Assembly: GCA_011037195.1 (NCBI GenBank)
Contig: JAAEAF010001938.1
Coordinates: 62,001 to 126,000 of the forward strand
Direction: 5' to 3'
DNA length: 64,000 nucleotides
DNA from: Triatoma infestans
Taxonomy: Eukaryota > Arthropoda > Insecta > Hemiptera > Reduviidae
In this document: positions 22,738 through 34,236 of the stretch, piece after piece
Layout: the number at the start of each line of letters is the position of its first letter
How positions within the stretch are numbered: position 1 is the stretch's first letter
Made by a program: the position numbers and the translations under genes
Notes under the pieces: generated by a model
Told to the model about the DNA's origin: nothing
Seen by the model: the letters and a program-made list of their open reading frames with translations, nothing else
Database searches by the model: none

Positions 22738-23215
22738 GAAATTATTGCACTGCGACCTGAAAGATTTATTGAGCCCCCCCCCCGATCACTCCCAATGCAC
22801 AGCCGGCCTCCGAGCAGTGTTCTCTAGCCTCAAACAACACTGCCCATCACCGGACAGTGAGCTGTAGAGGCTCCTAGAAAGAGAAAATCTAAAGGCAGCA
22901 TGCTGGATTCGAACCAGGGACCTCCGCGTTGCTTGTCCAGCGCGCAACCACTGAGCTAATCCCTTCCTTCTCCCTTGGCTTTCGCCAGTTAACTAGAGAC
23001 GGAGACCCTAGTATGTATACTGTGTTTGTACTTGTCTGTAAAGTGTATGAGTGTATGTAGGTAGCTTAAGTATATTGTGTACTGTTCTGAAGAAATGCAT
23101 GGAGTACTGAGCTGTAGTAATCCGTGAGATCGTCACTCCCCAAGTAACTGCATGCAACTGTTACCCCTTACAGGCTAGCCTAAATACTATTTTTGTACTT
23201 AGGGGATTTCTAAGC
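22738..23215 (-). mobile_element. Composite SINE-like element (S1 SINE with 5' extension), copy 1
   Basis: The S1 SINE lies at about 22765-22972 on the minus strand, with a B box readable as GGTTCGAATCC (reverse of 22907-22917) and an A box GGATTAGCTCAGTGGTTGCG (reverse of 22949-22968). Unlike the lone SINEs, about 240 bp more precede its tRNA head: blocks matching TTGGCTTTCGCCAGTTAACT, CCTTGTCTGTAAAGTGTA-like text and AAGTAACTGCATGCAAC (22973-23210). The same extension is present in the same order at 52155-52560. So this is a repeated unit, not a chance neighbour. It has 10 C at 22777-22786 where other copies have a mixed block. Confidence 0.8.
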
Positions 23216-24459
23216 TTTATTTTCTCAAAACTAAACTTTGAAAATTTATCACAATCCTAATTCATTCTCTTAAACCAGGAAGAGTAAATAAAAAAGAAAA
23301 AAAAAAAAATTAAGTGTTAAAAGAAAAAATTGCGATGAAATGAAATATGATGATCTCATGGTTTTGTGGAACAATTTCTTATAGCGAAAAATTCTAGTTT
23401 ATCCGTGATAGTTATTTCAAATGACTTTAAAGCAAAATTCAAGAAAAGTTTTCAAATTGTAGAAGGAAAAATTTATTAATATTATAAAATAAAGCACTCA
23501 TGTTTTTCCTCTTTTATGTTAATACTTTCGATAAGAAAAAATAAAAGAAAAAAAATAAATAAAAAAACTATCAGATGAATTGCCAGTCTATTAGTGTTTC
23601 TTTCCTTTTAGTGGCTTTTATTACCTAGTCTTGTAGTTTTGTTTTTTGTTACCTGCAGATAATAAAAAACACATCTCGCTGAAGTATGATTTATCTGCCA
23701 CTAAAACTAAAAAAAAAAAAATGCACCTTCAAGTTATTCAACCTTTTATGAGGGTGTATCTAGCTGTAATTCTGTTTTTATAGCACGTCATTACACAGTA
23801 ATAAACAGAAAAGCTACTGAAAAATTTAATACGATAATACTAGATTAGTAGTCGTCTTTTTTTTTTGGTGCTATGTTATTTTGAAGCTGTTCTCATTAAA
23901 GGAAAACCGTTTGCCCACCTTATCAAAGTAATTATGGTGGTAATTTTTCTAGCAATATTTTTTTGTTTTGTGCTTTACAATTGTTACAAATAAAAAGCGC
24001 TAGTTGTAATAAGTTAGTGTCGAATATCACTGAAGCTGTTGTCTCCAGTGATATTCGAAGAAAAGAAGACATTCTCCTTCACACACACATGTACACATAA
24101 ATCGATAGATGAGTAGAGATGATATCTAACGGTAATACTCACTAATCAGAAAATAACTGCTCATTCCAACCGAGAAGAAGAAGGAGGCCGAGTGCCACAT
24201 TGGCTTTATTTGATGAACGGCATAATCGATTAGAAAGAAAATGGCAAGGTTTCATGAAAATATTTATATTTTAGCTTGGATAACTTTATTTCAAAAGAAA
24301 TTTCTTGTCCTTTATTTTTATGAATGGGCCATTGAATATTTTCTTATTGTGGTGCAGCATTTTTGAAGGAAAAAAAAAAATGTTTTCTGTAACCGTATAA
24401 TAATGAAAGAAAAAAAAAGAAAAACCCAATGACTTTATGAAAAGTTAGCTTCTAAGGAT
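23216..24459. other. AT-rich DNA with one strong hairpin
   Basis: Many A-runs. No coding signal. The only structure seen is the perfect hairpin at 24020-24058. Confidence 0.5.
24020..24058. repeat. Perfect 13-bp stem hairpin
   Basis: TCGAATATCACTG (24020-24032) and CAGTGATATTCGA (24046-24058) are exact reverse complements around a 13-base loop. It could be a hairpin RNA, a tiny palindromic insertion or chance. No flanking duplication is seen. Confidence 0.8.
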
Positions 24460-25690
24460 GTTTATGATACGCTTGTGCCTACAATCAAGTGTCATATCGC
24501 AACTGGCTATGGACCGGCAGAGAGGGTTTGGGTGAACAATGATGTTAGTCAGAAGTTTTGTCAGTCGGTTTTTTATGTAGTCACTAATTGTGGATGTGTC
24601 AGTTAGTTGTGAACATGTGATATACGTGTGTAACGAGGCATGTCAGTAGCAAAACGGAGGAATTCATTTTGGACAATTTGGTGTTTGTAAAGGTTGCTCT
24701 TACATGTAAAGCTCCAAGCTGAACAGGCATAAGTGAGCATCGGACGGATTATAACTTTATAGAGGATTAATTTGTTTTTTGTGGACAATTTGAAGTTGCG
24801 GGAGAGAAGTGGAAAGAGGAGTTTAATGGCAGTCTTACTAGCGATATTTCTGTCTTTTATGTGGGTAGTAGAAGTTAAGGCTGCGGTCCATTGTCACACC
24901 AAGATATTTGATACTGTCTGACCAAGGTATTGTAGTACGTACTATTGACTATAACGTTATGATTGATGTACGGTCTACGTTTAGTAAATAGAATGGCTTC
25001 AGTCTTTTTGTGGTTGATCTGTACTTTCCATTTGTTGAAGTATTTTGTCAGTTTAGTCAGTGCATTATTAAGTCTGTTAGAGATTGTGTCAATTCTCCAG
25101 GAAGTGGCGAGTATGGCCACATCGTCAGGCGAGGTTTATATTGTCAGGTTTTGGAATGGAGTTTATGAAGGTAATAAACAAAACGAGACCTAAGATAGAA
25201 CCTTGAGGGACTCCATTAAGTATCGAATAAAGAACTGATAAGGTAGAGTTAATGCAGGCATAAGATTTTATATTTTCGAGATATGAGAAGACTAATTTAA
25301 TGAGAAAGAGAGGGAATTTATATTCAATTAAGCGAAACAGGAGTCGAGTGTGCCAGAAGGTGTCAAATGCCTTTTCGATGTCACTTAGTACCATTCCTGT
25401 ATGTTTCTTATAATGGAAGTTCTATGTAATGCTGTCTACTATTCTACAGAGTTACAGTTCGGTCGATGAGTGAGGTCTGAAGCCAAACTGCTCATTAATT
25501 AATATATCGTTGCTGACAAGATGTTCCATAAATCTTATAAGTACTATTTTTTCAAATATTTTGCTGAGTGAGCTAAGTAAGCTGATAGGACGATAGCTGG
25601 ATTGGGAGATAGATGGTTTGCCAGGTCCGTATAATAATGTGACAATTATTAAATCAAAGGTAATGAGTGATGTTATAATTTTAATCACTA
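24460..25690 (-). pseudogene. Jockey-clade non-LTR reverse transcriptase pseudogene
   Basis: On the minus strand, in order: SSYRPISLLSSLSKIFEKIV (25564-25623), INEQFGFRPHSSTEL (25452-25496), SDIEKAFDTFWHTRLLFRLI (palm motif A, about 25325-25384), NGVPQGSILGLVLFITFINS (motif B, about 25155-25214), DDVAILATSWRIDTI (about 25080-25125), INHKKTEAILFTKRRP, then the thumb LILYKVIIRPMLTYACSAWS (about 24710-24770) and FLRFATDMPRYTRI. The FADD catalytic box has lost its first residues: after DNINLA the sequence goes to DDVAIL with a frame change near 25122. A further shift near 25400 and a rearranged segment near 24890 break the frame. No endonuclease domain or 3' tail was found. The motif order and identity fit Jockey well. 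Confidence 0.92.
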
Positions 25691-26339
25691 GTGAGAGAAA
25701 GTAAGAGAATTAGTGCGACAATAATGGCAATACACAAAACAAGACTTAAATGTGGATAAGCTATGCCAAAGAGAGTAGATGTTGAGAGAGGCATTATTTC
25801 ATGTGATATAAAAAAATTTGTTGACGTTTGCTAAGTAATTACGTCATTTATAAAAACTGAACATTTTTCATTATTTTTTTTATTCATATAAGTTAAGAAC
25901 CAATTTAATACGGTTGCAACGGGCGGGTTTGGTCATGTAACTGCTAAATTTGTATTAGTTCAAAAAATATTAATGGTAAAGTATCTGCTTCCACCCCAGT
26001 CCATGACACGTAATTTGGTAGTTGGACGTTATACTCGCCTGAAAAATTAGATATTACTATTTTAATATAGTCGTAGACAAAAAATTAATATTCAACGCGG
26101 GAGTAAAGTATTTTTCACTTTTGTTCAGTTTGCCATACTCGCTGTGGTCATTTCTGAACTCGAGTATTAAAAAACAGGTTATTTACTGTTTGATAAATAA
26201 CTATTTCATTATTTTTCGAGACTTCTAAGACACACTTGTCGATAAAATCGAATCTTATAAAGTGCATGCCAAAAATTGATGAAGTATTATCTCATACATA
26301 CAACCCGAAGTATTATCTACAGTATGAAGTATTATCTTC
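25691..26339. other. Unassigned, with a family F repeat
   Basis: Family F block at 26017-26070 (TTGGTAGTTGGACGTTATAC, CGCCTGAAAAATTAGATATT). A small direct repeat of GAAGTATTATCT occurs at 26280-26337. No gene seen. Confidence 0.5.
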
Positions 26340-27240
26340 GGCACTACAGCCCGTCTCGAGAATTGGCTTCCTCTAAGAAATGCTTCCACCAGTCTTTGTC
26401 CTGTGTCCTGCTCCTCCAGTCACAGTACTTTTATTAACTTGGTCCAGCCACTTAGTTTGGGTCTTCCTTGCTACCCCACTCCTATTAGCTTAAATCGCAA
26501 TATTCTTTTTGGCATTTGATTCTTCTCACTCATCCTCGCGATATGCCTTGCCAGCACAGTCGGTTCACTTTTATCGTTCTTATTATGGGGGCTTCATTGA
26601 AAACCCTATGGCGCAACAGCCCATTAAGGGCCAAGGCTTGCCAGACGGCGATTTGAATAAGGGGTCGTGTGATAAGCACGCCGCAGTTTCCCCGCCTTCG
26701 CTACCTAGGGCACTACTAACTTGGCCAACACCGACTTTTGTTCTCATGAGATCGAATCCTGAATTCTCGCAAGAAAGGCGAGTGCGCTAGCTACTAGACC
26801 AACACCTGGAGGCTTCATTGTATAGCGAGTATAATTCTGCATTATGCTGCATCCTCCATGTATTTCCTTTCTTGATGGGGCCGTAAATCTTTCGTAGAAC
26901 TTTCTTCTCAAAAACATTTATTTTTTGTTCGTCTTTTTTCAAGACCCAATTTTCCGATCCACATATGAGCATGTATGAGGACGTATTGTTTTCTATAAGA
27001 GCCTTAGATTAAATGTGTCTCTGGAGTCCATCTATTGGCGGCTGATATTCACTTGTTAATATCTTGTGATACGTCATGAGTGCTATTGATATACGAGCCC
27101 CAGATATATGAAACCTTCCAATTTTTCAAATTATATTGGGCTATGACAAGCCTTTGTCCCTTCAGGAGCTGTTTTTTTTAATTATCATTTTATCAGTTTC
27201 TCAAGATCCACTTTATCACCTTTAGAACTCTTTTTTTTTA
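26340..27240 (-). pseudogene. RTE-like non-LTR retrotransposon C-terminal remnant
   Basis: On the minus strand: KIGRFHISGARISIALMTYH (a decayed YLGSYIS region, about 27060-27120), GLQRHIXSKALIEN, LICGSENWVLKKDEQKINVF (about 26912-26970), KVLRKIYGPIKKGNTW, RMQHNAELYSLYNEA, then after a SINE insertion RHIARMSEKNQMPKRILRFK, GVGXQGRPKL (a GRPK-type basic motif) and a tail ending WRS/RLVEAFLRGSQFSRRA near 26345. This is the thumb and C-terminal part of an RTE/craft-type reverse transcriptase. Stops and frameshifts are present, and the catalytic palm is absent. Confidence 0.8.
26590..26820 (-). mobile_element. tRNA-derived SINE of a second family (S2) with 10-bp target duplication
   Basis: The element (26600-26810) sits inside the RTE-like remnant between exact copies of GGCTTCATTG (26590-26599, 26811-26820). 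On the minus strand the head reads GGTGTTGGTCTAGTAGCTAG, a tRNA A-box form, and a B box GGATTCGATCTC follows. The body (GCCGTCTGGCAAGCC, GGGCTGTTGCGCC) is unlike family S1. It interrupts the retrotransposon frame, so it is the younger insertion. The overlapping 93-codon plus frame is incidental. Confidence 0.9.
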
Positions 27241-28249
27241 TCTATATTAATAGCTTCACATTAAGTCCCTATATGCCGATTACAGAAATGCAGTTATTAG
27301 AGGTGCCTATATTCCAGACGTTGTAGTTGCGACTATGTATGTAGTTGCAAAATGTATTTCTGAATTAATGGACCCAAAATTTGCCTTAGATTAAATCAAA
27401 TATAACATAAGCAATTTATTTCTCAATCGTAATTGCTAGAACTAAACTGAAACCTCTATCTTTCCAGAAGATTTCGCAGTATTGAATTTGTATTATCAAC
27501 TCTGGTTCCTTGGAATTAATATCTCATATTTAAGTCCGATAATTTAAATAGCATAAATAGGTCTAAATTCGACATTCGACGAAGTTTAAATTTCTACATT
27601 TGGAGATATATAAAATTAACTTTCAAGTAATCTAAAAATATACTTTCGACAGTTTAGTGGGTTCCAACAATTAAGGGTTTAAACATTGAATATTCAAAAA
27701 GCAACCAAGAAGTTCAGAAAACAGTCTGCACGTGGCAATTAAGAGCTTGCTAATAATAATCGAGTAGTCCATAACATCATTCTCAGAACTGCAACAAGCA
27801 ACAACTTTCAAGATGCAGTCAGCTGTTTTTGCTCAGATCTCTGTCAACAGTCCTTTTCCAGACTAGAGCCTTTTCTATCGAGCTAGCCAATGCAACAATT
27901 CTAGATCACAATCACTCCTCTCTCTCCTCACTCACTAATTCGTAAAATATAAATTGTGCAAAAAATTGCAAGTATTAAGTTGTGTATTTATTTTCATATC
28001 ATCGCCATTATTCCTGTTATACCGTTACTGTATTTAAAGGGGAGAAAACACTTACACTTTTAACAGGAATGACGTGTGTATCTTAAATCTATCTGTGTGA
28101 TATCCTAACAATTGAAATCTATAGGAAAGCACGTTATTTGAATGAATATATTTATTGCTGATTATGTTTATATTGGTTTGATCAAAGAAACTGGATTTTT
28201 TTTTAAAGTCCCGAGATTCTAAAGAATCCTTATAAAATCTGACAATAAA
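27241..28249. other. Unassigned DNA
   Basis: AT-rich with some mixed sequence. No motif or repeat recognised. Confidence 0.45.
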
Positions 28250-29167
28250 TGAATACCTTTGTAATAGAAATTGATTATGTAAGTAAATATATATGTGAGG
28301 TGTGATAAGATATTATATAGCATTGTAATGTGATAACAAGAAGGAGTGATAACAGAAGGAAAATATATAATTTTTAATTATAAAAATTATAACTAGTGGT
28401 GCCAGTCAGACCTATTATTCAATACAAGAGCCGCGGTCAGTGCACGGTCAAAGGGACCGCCAAGGACAACCGCCAAAGACACACTGCCTTCAAAAGGGTC
28501 ATTATACGGTCAGTACACAGAAGCCGCCTGGCCAATATACAAGGATAAACAAACACTTAAAAGACCGACCACCTGGCTACAGTCCTTTGATAACTACCAT
28601 CACCAGTTGCCACACCTGTTCGCCGACCTATTCAAGACCTAGGGTCAACACACGGCAATAAACAAACACTCAAAAGACCGACCACCTGGCTACAGTCTTG
28701 TGATAACCGCCAACACCTGTTGCCAGACCTATTCAAGACCTAGGGTCAATACACGGCAAGAGATGTTTTAGTGTGACCCGTAATTACAGACTTGTCAATG
28801 TGTGAGTGATGGCAATATAACGTCTCTCTACAGGAAGTGGGCAGGACTATTCTTCAGTATTTTATCAGCGTAATATCAAGATACTACCAGTGACATAATT
28901 CATACATCGGAGCGCGTCCCTATCTAAGTATTTAAACATATATTTATTTATCATCATTATAGTTGCGCATTCTAGTTAACATTTAAATCATTTCAAATTA
29001 ATTGTATTGTAGTTATTCTTTTCAAACGTTTAATTTATTGTTAAAATATATATCTATTTTCGTAAATTAGTAATTCATATTCCGAGTAATAACTCTCTAA
29101 AAATCTCTAACTAACTCCCAACTATTCATCGCATCACAACACCTCTCCAAGACATTTGATCCCACTA
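28250..29167 (+). repeat. LTR-like element, family E, copy 1 (solo)
   Basis: It shares ordered blocks with 53767-54433: AACTAGTGG (28391), GCCGCGG, AAGTGGG followed by a TATA-like region, then AAAATCTCTA, CTAACTCCC and CCAAGACAT, ending CCCACTACA at 29160-29169. The left boundary is uncertain. A tandem pair lies inside it. No pol or gag frame is attached, so a solo LTR is one reading; a non-autonomous foldback transposon is the other. Confidence 0.5.
28545..28758 (+). repeat. Tandem repeat, two units of about 100-115 bp
   Basis: AAACAAACACTTAAAAGACC at 28549 recurs as AAACAAACACTCAAAAGACC at 28661. Both go on through CACCTGGCTACAGTC and TTCAAGACCTAGGGTCAA to CACGGCAA. The second unit is about 15 bp shorter. 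Confidence 0.9.
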
Positions 29168-29585
29168 CAAGCATATATAGAGATTTTTATCAAATATCAC
29201 TTTTTTCCATTTCATAATCGGGCAAACAACGTAGACTGAATTATGTGCAAAAGTTGACGATTCGTTCCATTAAATAACAGTAGTGTTTAACAAAAGATTT
29301 TCCAATGCTATTGGAGAGATCTTATTGAAATTGAAAACGTTTTAGTTATCTGGCGAGTAAATAATTTGGAAATTCATTCGGTTCTCTCAAAAGTTGTGTC
29401 GATTTCATTGAAGTAATTAGCATGTAGCAAAAGGATATTGAGTAGCAGGTGGGTTAAATTTCATAGCACCTAAATATAGAGCAATAATTAATTTACTTTC
29501 AATTGTCAAAAATTAAATAGATTTCATGAAAATTGAATTTTAGTGTACCTGAACCTTTTGTGTTAGACTAAATAAATTTTAAAGT
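29168..29585. other. Spacer
   Basis: No feature recognised. Confidence 0.45.
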
Positions 29586-30597
29586 AAATCTGATATGAAA
29601 CACTCACACAACTTTCTCTTCTTACAGCGAAATGGCAAATTCTCTTCAGACTTACAATTCTTATTAGTGTTTAAATGCCGTCGCCATTTTTATGGAGAAA
29701 ATCATAAAAAAAAAACTGAAAAATCTATTAAGTAAAATCGCACTTCCGCTTTTCTTCAAACTGGGAATTTTTGCAACTTATATAATTCTAATTAATATTA
29801 TATAGTTGACAGAATTGTATAGCACATTGTTGAACTGAAATAGCACTTTAGAGGAAACCATAACTTCACCTCTCCCCCAACAGTCCCTTAAATGAATTTT
29901 TTCGGAGAAAGTTTACAAATAAAAGTTTTAGCTCTGTATATATGTAGTTCACATACTTAGTTTAAAACAAATCGTTGGAGCCGTTTTAGATAAAAATAGC
30001 AGAAAACTAAAAACTACTTTCAAAAGAGCACTTCCGGTCTTCCGATTTTCTTTAAAATTGGAATTTCAATAATATATTTAATTTTAATTAATATTATTTA
30101 GATGATAGAATTGTTTAATAACTGGAGTAGCACTTTAGAGGAAATCGTCACCCTACCCGTCCCTCAAAAAGTGCCCTTAAATGAATTTTCTCGGACAAAT
30201 GTTACAAATAAAAGTTGTAGCTCTTTATATGTGTAGTTGATATATTAAGTTTAAAGAAAATCGTTGCAGTTGTTTTTAAGAAAATTACAAAAAAAAAAGG
30301 ACAAAAAACTATTCAGTAAAGTGGCACTTCCGGTTGATGGATTTTGCCCGAAATCTTCGTGTCTGGTGCGGTTATAGTGCTTAAACAGTATACCAAGTTT
30401 GAGCTTTCTGTAACTTTTCATTTTTTTTAAGATATTCATTTTTAACACACAGCCACACACACACACACAAAACATTTTCTAAAAAAAACACGTTTTTTAC
30501 TCTGGGGTACCCCAAAACATGTATTTCCGGTGAAAACTCAATTTCGAAAATCTGGCACCATCGCAATACTTCCTCTAACAGCAGTTAGAGAAAGTAA
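29586..30597 (-). repeat. Family A interspersed repeat, full length, diverged
   Basis: Begins AAATCTGATATGAAACACTC and ends CTTCCTCTAACAGCAGTTAG plus AGAAAGTAA, keeping the terminal hairpin pairing in changed form (CTCTAACagcaGTTAGAG, a compensated change). Two internal units, CA microsatellite (30459-30472) and TTTCCGGTGAAAACTCA are all present. The other full copies have TACT/AGTA in the same stem. Confidence 0.9.
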
Positions 30598-30649
30598 TAC
30601 ATTTTATGGGGGACTGATGAATCATATTTCACAGCTGTTTCTTTTTTGA

Positions 30650-31690
30650 AATAAAATTCTTGTTCTTAGTCTGTTCCTCTTATACCACTATAGCGGTACC
30701 GAGGCCTTAAAGAGCTCTCTCCAACTGTCCCTATCCTGTGCCATCTCTTGCTTCCTTCTCCAATCCCAACCTCTGTCTTGGAAACTCTGTTGGACATCCT
30801 GTTCACAAATTCTCCTAGGCCTTCCACTTTTCCTGGAACCCGTCACTCTGGTCTCATGTATCCTCCTCGCAAGACTTCCCTCCTTCTTCTTCTTCTGTTT
30901 CCTTTGGCTCTACACCCCTTGCAGGGCCTTGGCCTCCTTTAGCAGACAACCCTGTCTGTGGCTTTCCTTCTCCACTGTCTGACGCCCATCTTCATCAGAT
31001 GCGCTTCCACATCCTGTAGCCAACGTAACCTTGGCCGGGCCTCTAGGTCTTCTACCTCCTGGATGCCCTTCATAGACCTTTCGAGGGGCTCTTCCCCACA
31101 CTCATTCTGTAGAGGTGTCCCAACCAGCGCAACCTTCCCACTTTTATAGCAGCCACAAGCGTCTCTTCTCCATACAGCTAATACAATTCAGCGTTTTTTT
31201 ACGTGGACGGAACACGCCGCCCCCTCAACTACTGGGCCATAAATACATCGCAAAACTTTCCTCTCCCAGCAGTTCAATCTCTGCTAGTCTGCTGCTGTCA
31301 ATACCCATGCCTCCTCGCCAGACTTCCCTCCTCCATTCTCATAATATGTCCTTACCAACGCAGCTGGCTGGTTGCTACGATCTCTGTTGCGGGCTTTACT
31401 TTTAAATTTCTTCTAATGCACACATTTCTTACTTTGTCCCTTCTTGTTTTCCCCTCTATTTTGCTCAAATATCGCATCTCCATAGCTCGGATAGTGTTTG
31501 TATGCCTTTCCGTGAGGGTTCAGGACTAACTGGAATATGTAAGAATTGGCAGGAATACAGTCTTATACACGGCCATCTTTGCCGCTTTAGAGACTTCTGG
31601 CTTTCCTAAGAAAGCTTGTCTCAAATTGTGGAAGACTTTTCCTACGGTAGCCACCCTTCCCTTTATCTGAAATAAAATTATATATAAATT
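30650..31690 (-). pseudogene. Two fused non-LTR retrotransposon tails
   Basis: On the minus strand, the first tail reads KMAVYKTVFLPILTYSS (31526-31580), then RAMEMRYLSKIEGKTRRDKV (about 31435-31495), NLKVKPATEIVATSQLRW (about 31345-31400) and GHIMRMEEGSLARR. A second copy of the same class of motif, RLRWLGHLYRMSVGKSPSKG (about 31078-31137), follows about 235 bp on, then GHPGGRRPRGPAKVT, and a GSRKSGRPRRICEQ basic motif near 30800 and a W-rich end (DWRRKQEMAQDRDSWRELF, about 30700-30757). These are thumb and C-terminal regions of an RTE-like reverse transcriptase. The duplicate LRWxGHxxRM motif shows that two tails are joined. Stops occur throughout; the plus-strand frames at 30748-31529 are shadows. 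Confidence 0.78.
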
Positions 31691-32880
31691 AAATAAAATT
31701 AATTTTCTTTCAAGAATTAAATAATGTAACAATTATCCACTCTAATCTCTAGAGATTTGAAAAAAATAAAGTGTTGCCAACTTTCAATTAAATAAATTTT
31801 AAGTTCTGAATGAAATTGTTGAAGTAAAGTAAAGTACTTTACGTATTGGTTAAAGTAAAGTAGTTTTATTTCTTTGCGTATCGACTTCAATGGTCATTAG
31901 CGCCAGTAAAGTTTTTAAAATAAATTACTGTTTTAACAGTTTAAAATCCAATTAGCAATATATTAGATATCAGAAAACATAACCTAATGTCCTAAAACCT
32001 TCTGAAAATAACCTTCCCTTTTCAATTGACTTCTTAGAGATTAGGTTACAATATTTTACTTCTTTTTATATCCTTGGCCATAGTTTTAGCTGTTCTAGAA
32101 AAAGATATAATATTAAACGCGATAAAATCCTTTTTTTTATATTTCATTCAGTTGCGCTCCTTGAGCTCGTGTGAATAAATCTGTAAACGAGTATGTAAAA
32201 GTGATACTTTTGTGTAATAAATAAAAATGAAAAAAAAAACAGTCTATAAATATTGACAATTATTTATAAGACGCTCATTCTACGAGCTTTGTTTCTGATT
32301 TCCTTCAATATTATAGTGCAGTGGGAGCAGGATATGATGGGAATATTGTGAAAGTATGAACACGAATTTGAACTAAACTCAAAATATGTTTTGGATTGTT
32401 GGTAGCGTGATGAATGTAAAATCGTGTAGAGTTGGCTCTTATCGCTTGATGATGAGTGATGTGACTCTTGCTTGTTCTAACTGTGGTGAGCTAGTGTGGC
32501 CAGCGAGGTGAATCTTTCAAGGTTGAAGTTAATATAGCTACTGATCTTTAGTCTTTCTAAAGTTTATCTATTGACTGAACTGTTAATCCAGTCAGATCCA
32601 ATTTCTATGGTGGTTAGGTACAAGTAAATAATTTACGGCAGTAAGATAATTTAGAAACAGTTTCTGGGTGAGAAATAGGCTCACCCAAGTATAAGTTGGG
32701 TGAGAGATAGGCTCACCGAAGTATAAGTTGAATACTTGCAGTTGGCGAGACAGAGGGTGTGATGCGAAATCAATGTGCGCTTTGGGCTCGGTAGTGGCGC
32801 CTTGATGCGGTTACTAATAAAAATTGGGTCCAGCTTTTGTGCACCGAACTTCCTAGCGATTGCTTACCAGTGGCCAGTGA
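31691..32880. other. Unassigned DNA with a short tandem repeat
   Basis: Includes two 32-bp units at 32668-32731. Otherwise no motif. Confidence 0.45.
32668..32731 (+). repeat. Two 32-bp tandem units with hairpin
   Basis: Each unit has the form GGTGAGAnATAGGCTCACC followed by AAGTATAAGTTG-like text. GGTGAG and CTCACC pair within each unit. Confidence 0.85.
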
Positions 32881-32894
32881 TCATTTACGATTCT

Positions 32895-33060
32895 TTTCTT
32901 TCTGCTTTTTTGAATTTTCTCAAAAACGGCTACAATGTTTTTTTTGTTTATTTTTTGTAATGCTGCAAGCTGCACAGATATAAGCCTATCTTTTTTTTAT
33001 TTGTCACATTTTTCCAGAAAAATTCTACATTTAGCTACATGTACCCCCACCACTTCTTTA
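32895..33060 (+). repeat. Family A unit fragment, diverged
   Basis: TTTTCTCAAAAACGGCTACA, a T-run, TTTTTATTTGTCACATTTTT and CCAGAAAAATTC follow the order of a family A unit. The rest is missing. The 156-codon frame at 32935-33405 starts in it and is not believable as a gene. Confidence 0.5.
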
Positions 33061-33648
33061 TTTATGATTGAGCTAATGGGTGAAATTTCAAGTTTAATTA
33101 AAATATATCAATTTTATCCTTTTATTGACTGCATTTTTAAATACGAGAAAATAGAAATTGTTTCCCGCCAATTCCACAAACATACTACAACCATAATACC
33201 AGTTTTTTCTTCTTCTTTTTTTCTAATTTCTGACAGTCCAGTTTTTTATGTAATAATACAAATATTGATTTTAATCTTAGTGCTTTATTGTGCGGTAGAC
33301 CATAAATTTTGTCCTATGATATTTCTCTATTTCATAACAGTAACATCACTATGGTGCGTCAAAACGTTTGTACATATTTATCGTTGTTTGTATAGTACAT
33401 TTTGAAATGGTACAGAAATATGATTTAGCTAGAGGAATAATTGATGAGCGAGGTATTTCTCCGTTCCGCTGCTGGTGTTTTATGAATTTTGCCATTCCAA
33501 AAGATAGTATTTAATCAACTTCATTTTCAACAACCATTTTATTATTCAATGTTTTATTGTTTTGCATTTAATTATTTTATTTTTATTTTAAAGAATTTTT
33601 ATTTATTTATTTTTTTATATTTATTTCTGATTTTGTTTAATGTTATTT
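33061..33648. other. AT-rich spacer
   Basis: Nothing recognised beyond a compositionally AT-rich open frame. Confidence 0.45.
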
Positions 33649-33661
33649 TTACTTTCTCTTA

Positions 33662-34236
33662 CTAATAATAATATGCCCTGGCAAGGGAGAGTTCGAAGGA
33701 TATCTTTATAGGCTTCGAACCCTTCTGTGGGTTGTCCAAGAGCCTAATTCAAACTTTATCAAGGATTGGATAAGTACAGCGTCTGCACTGATGGGAAAGA
33801 ACACCAAGACAGAGGCAGGCAAAACTCTTTATTAACAGACATTTGCCTAAATTTACCAGGGATCTACTGAGCCATATCCGAAGGGATATAAGGCTAATAG
33901 TGGGTCTACTTATAGGGAATTGTAGGCTGAACAGGCACATGCACCACTTGCTACTTGCGGATAACGTGTTATGCCGATTCTGCAAGATTGAGTAGGAAAG
34001 TCCGGCACACATCCTTTGTGAGTGTACCGGCCTGGCGAGGACAAGGTTTCTTCAACTGGGGACAAGTAATCCCGAAGCTATGAGCTTCATGACGGAGCCG
34101 CTCTCAGCTTTGCTAGTCCTGATTAAGAGGGATAGCTATAATTTTTGGGGATCCACAATAGACCTCTTATTGAAGGTCGCAATGGAATGAGGTTTGCCCT
34201 CTCCGCTCGAATCTAATCTAATTTAGTAATCATAAT
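33662..34236 (+). mobile_element. Non-LTR retrotransposon tail inserted in family A
   Basis: Reads QRQAKLFINRHLPKFTRDLL (about 33803-33862), RRDIRLIVGLLIGNCRLNRH (about 33881-33940), then CRFCKIEXESPAHILCECTG (C-x2-C-x8-H-x4-C style knuckle with one stop, about 33973-34030). The 3' UTR ends GAATCTAATCTAATTTAG. This is the C-terminus after RNase H in an I/R1-type element. The flanks TAATAATAAT and TAATCATAAT look like an imperfect target duplication. Confidence 0.8.

Noticed and set aside
32935..33405. 156-codon Phe/Ile-rich frame as a membrane protein
   Set aside because: It begins in a family A fragment, is AT-rich throughout, has no conserved motif, and the hydrophobicity follows from T-rich codons.
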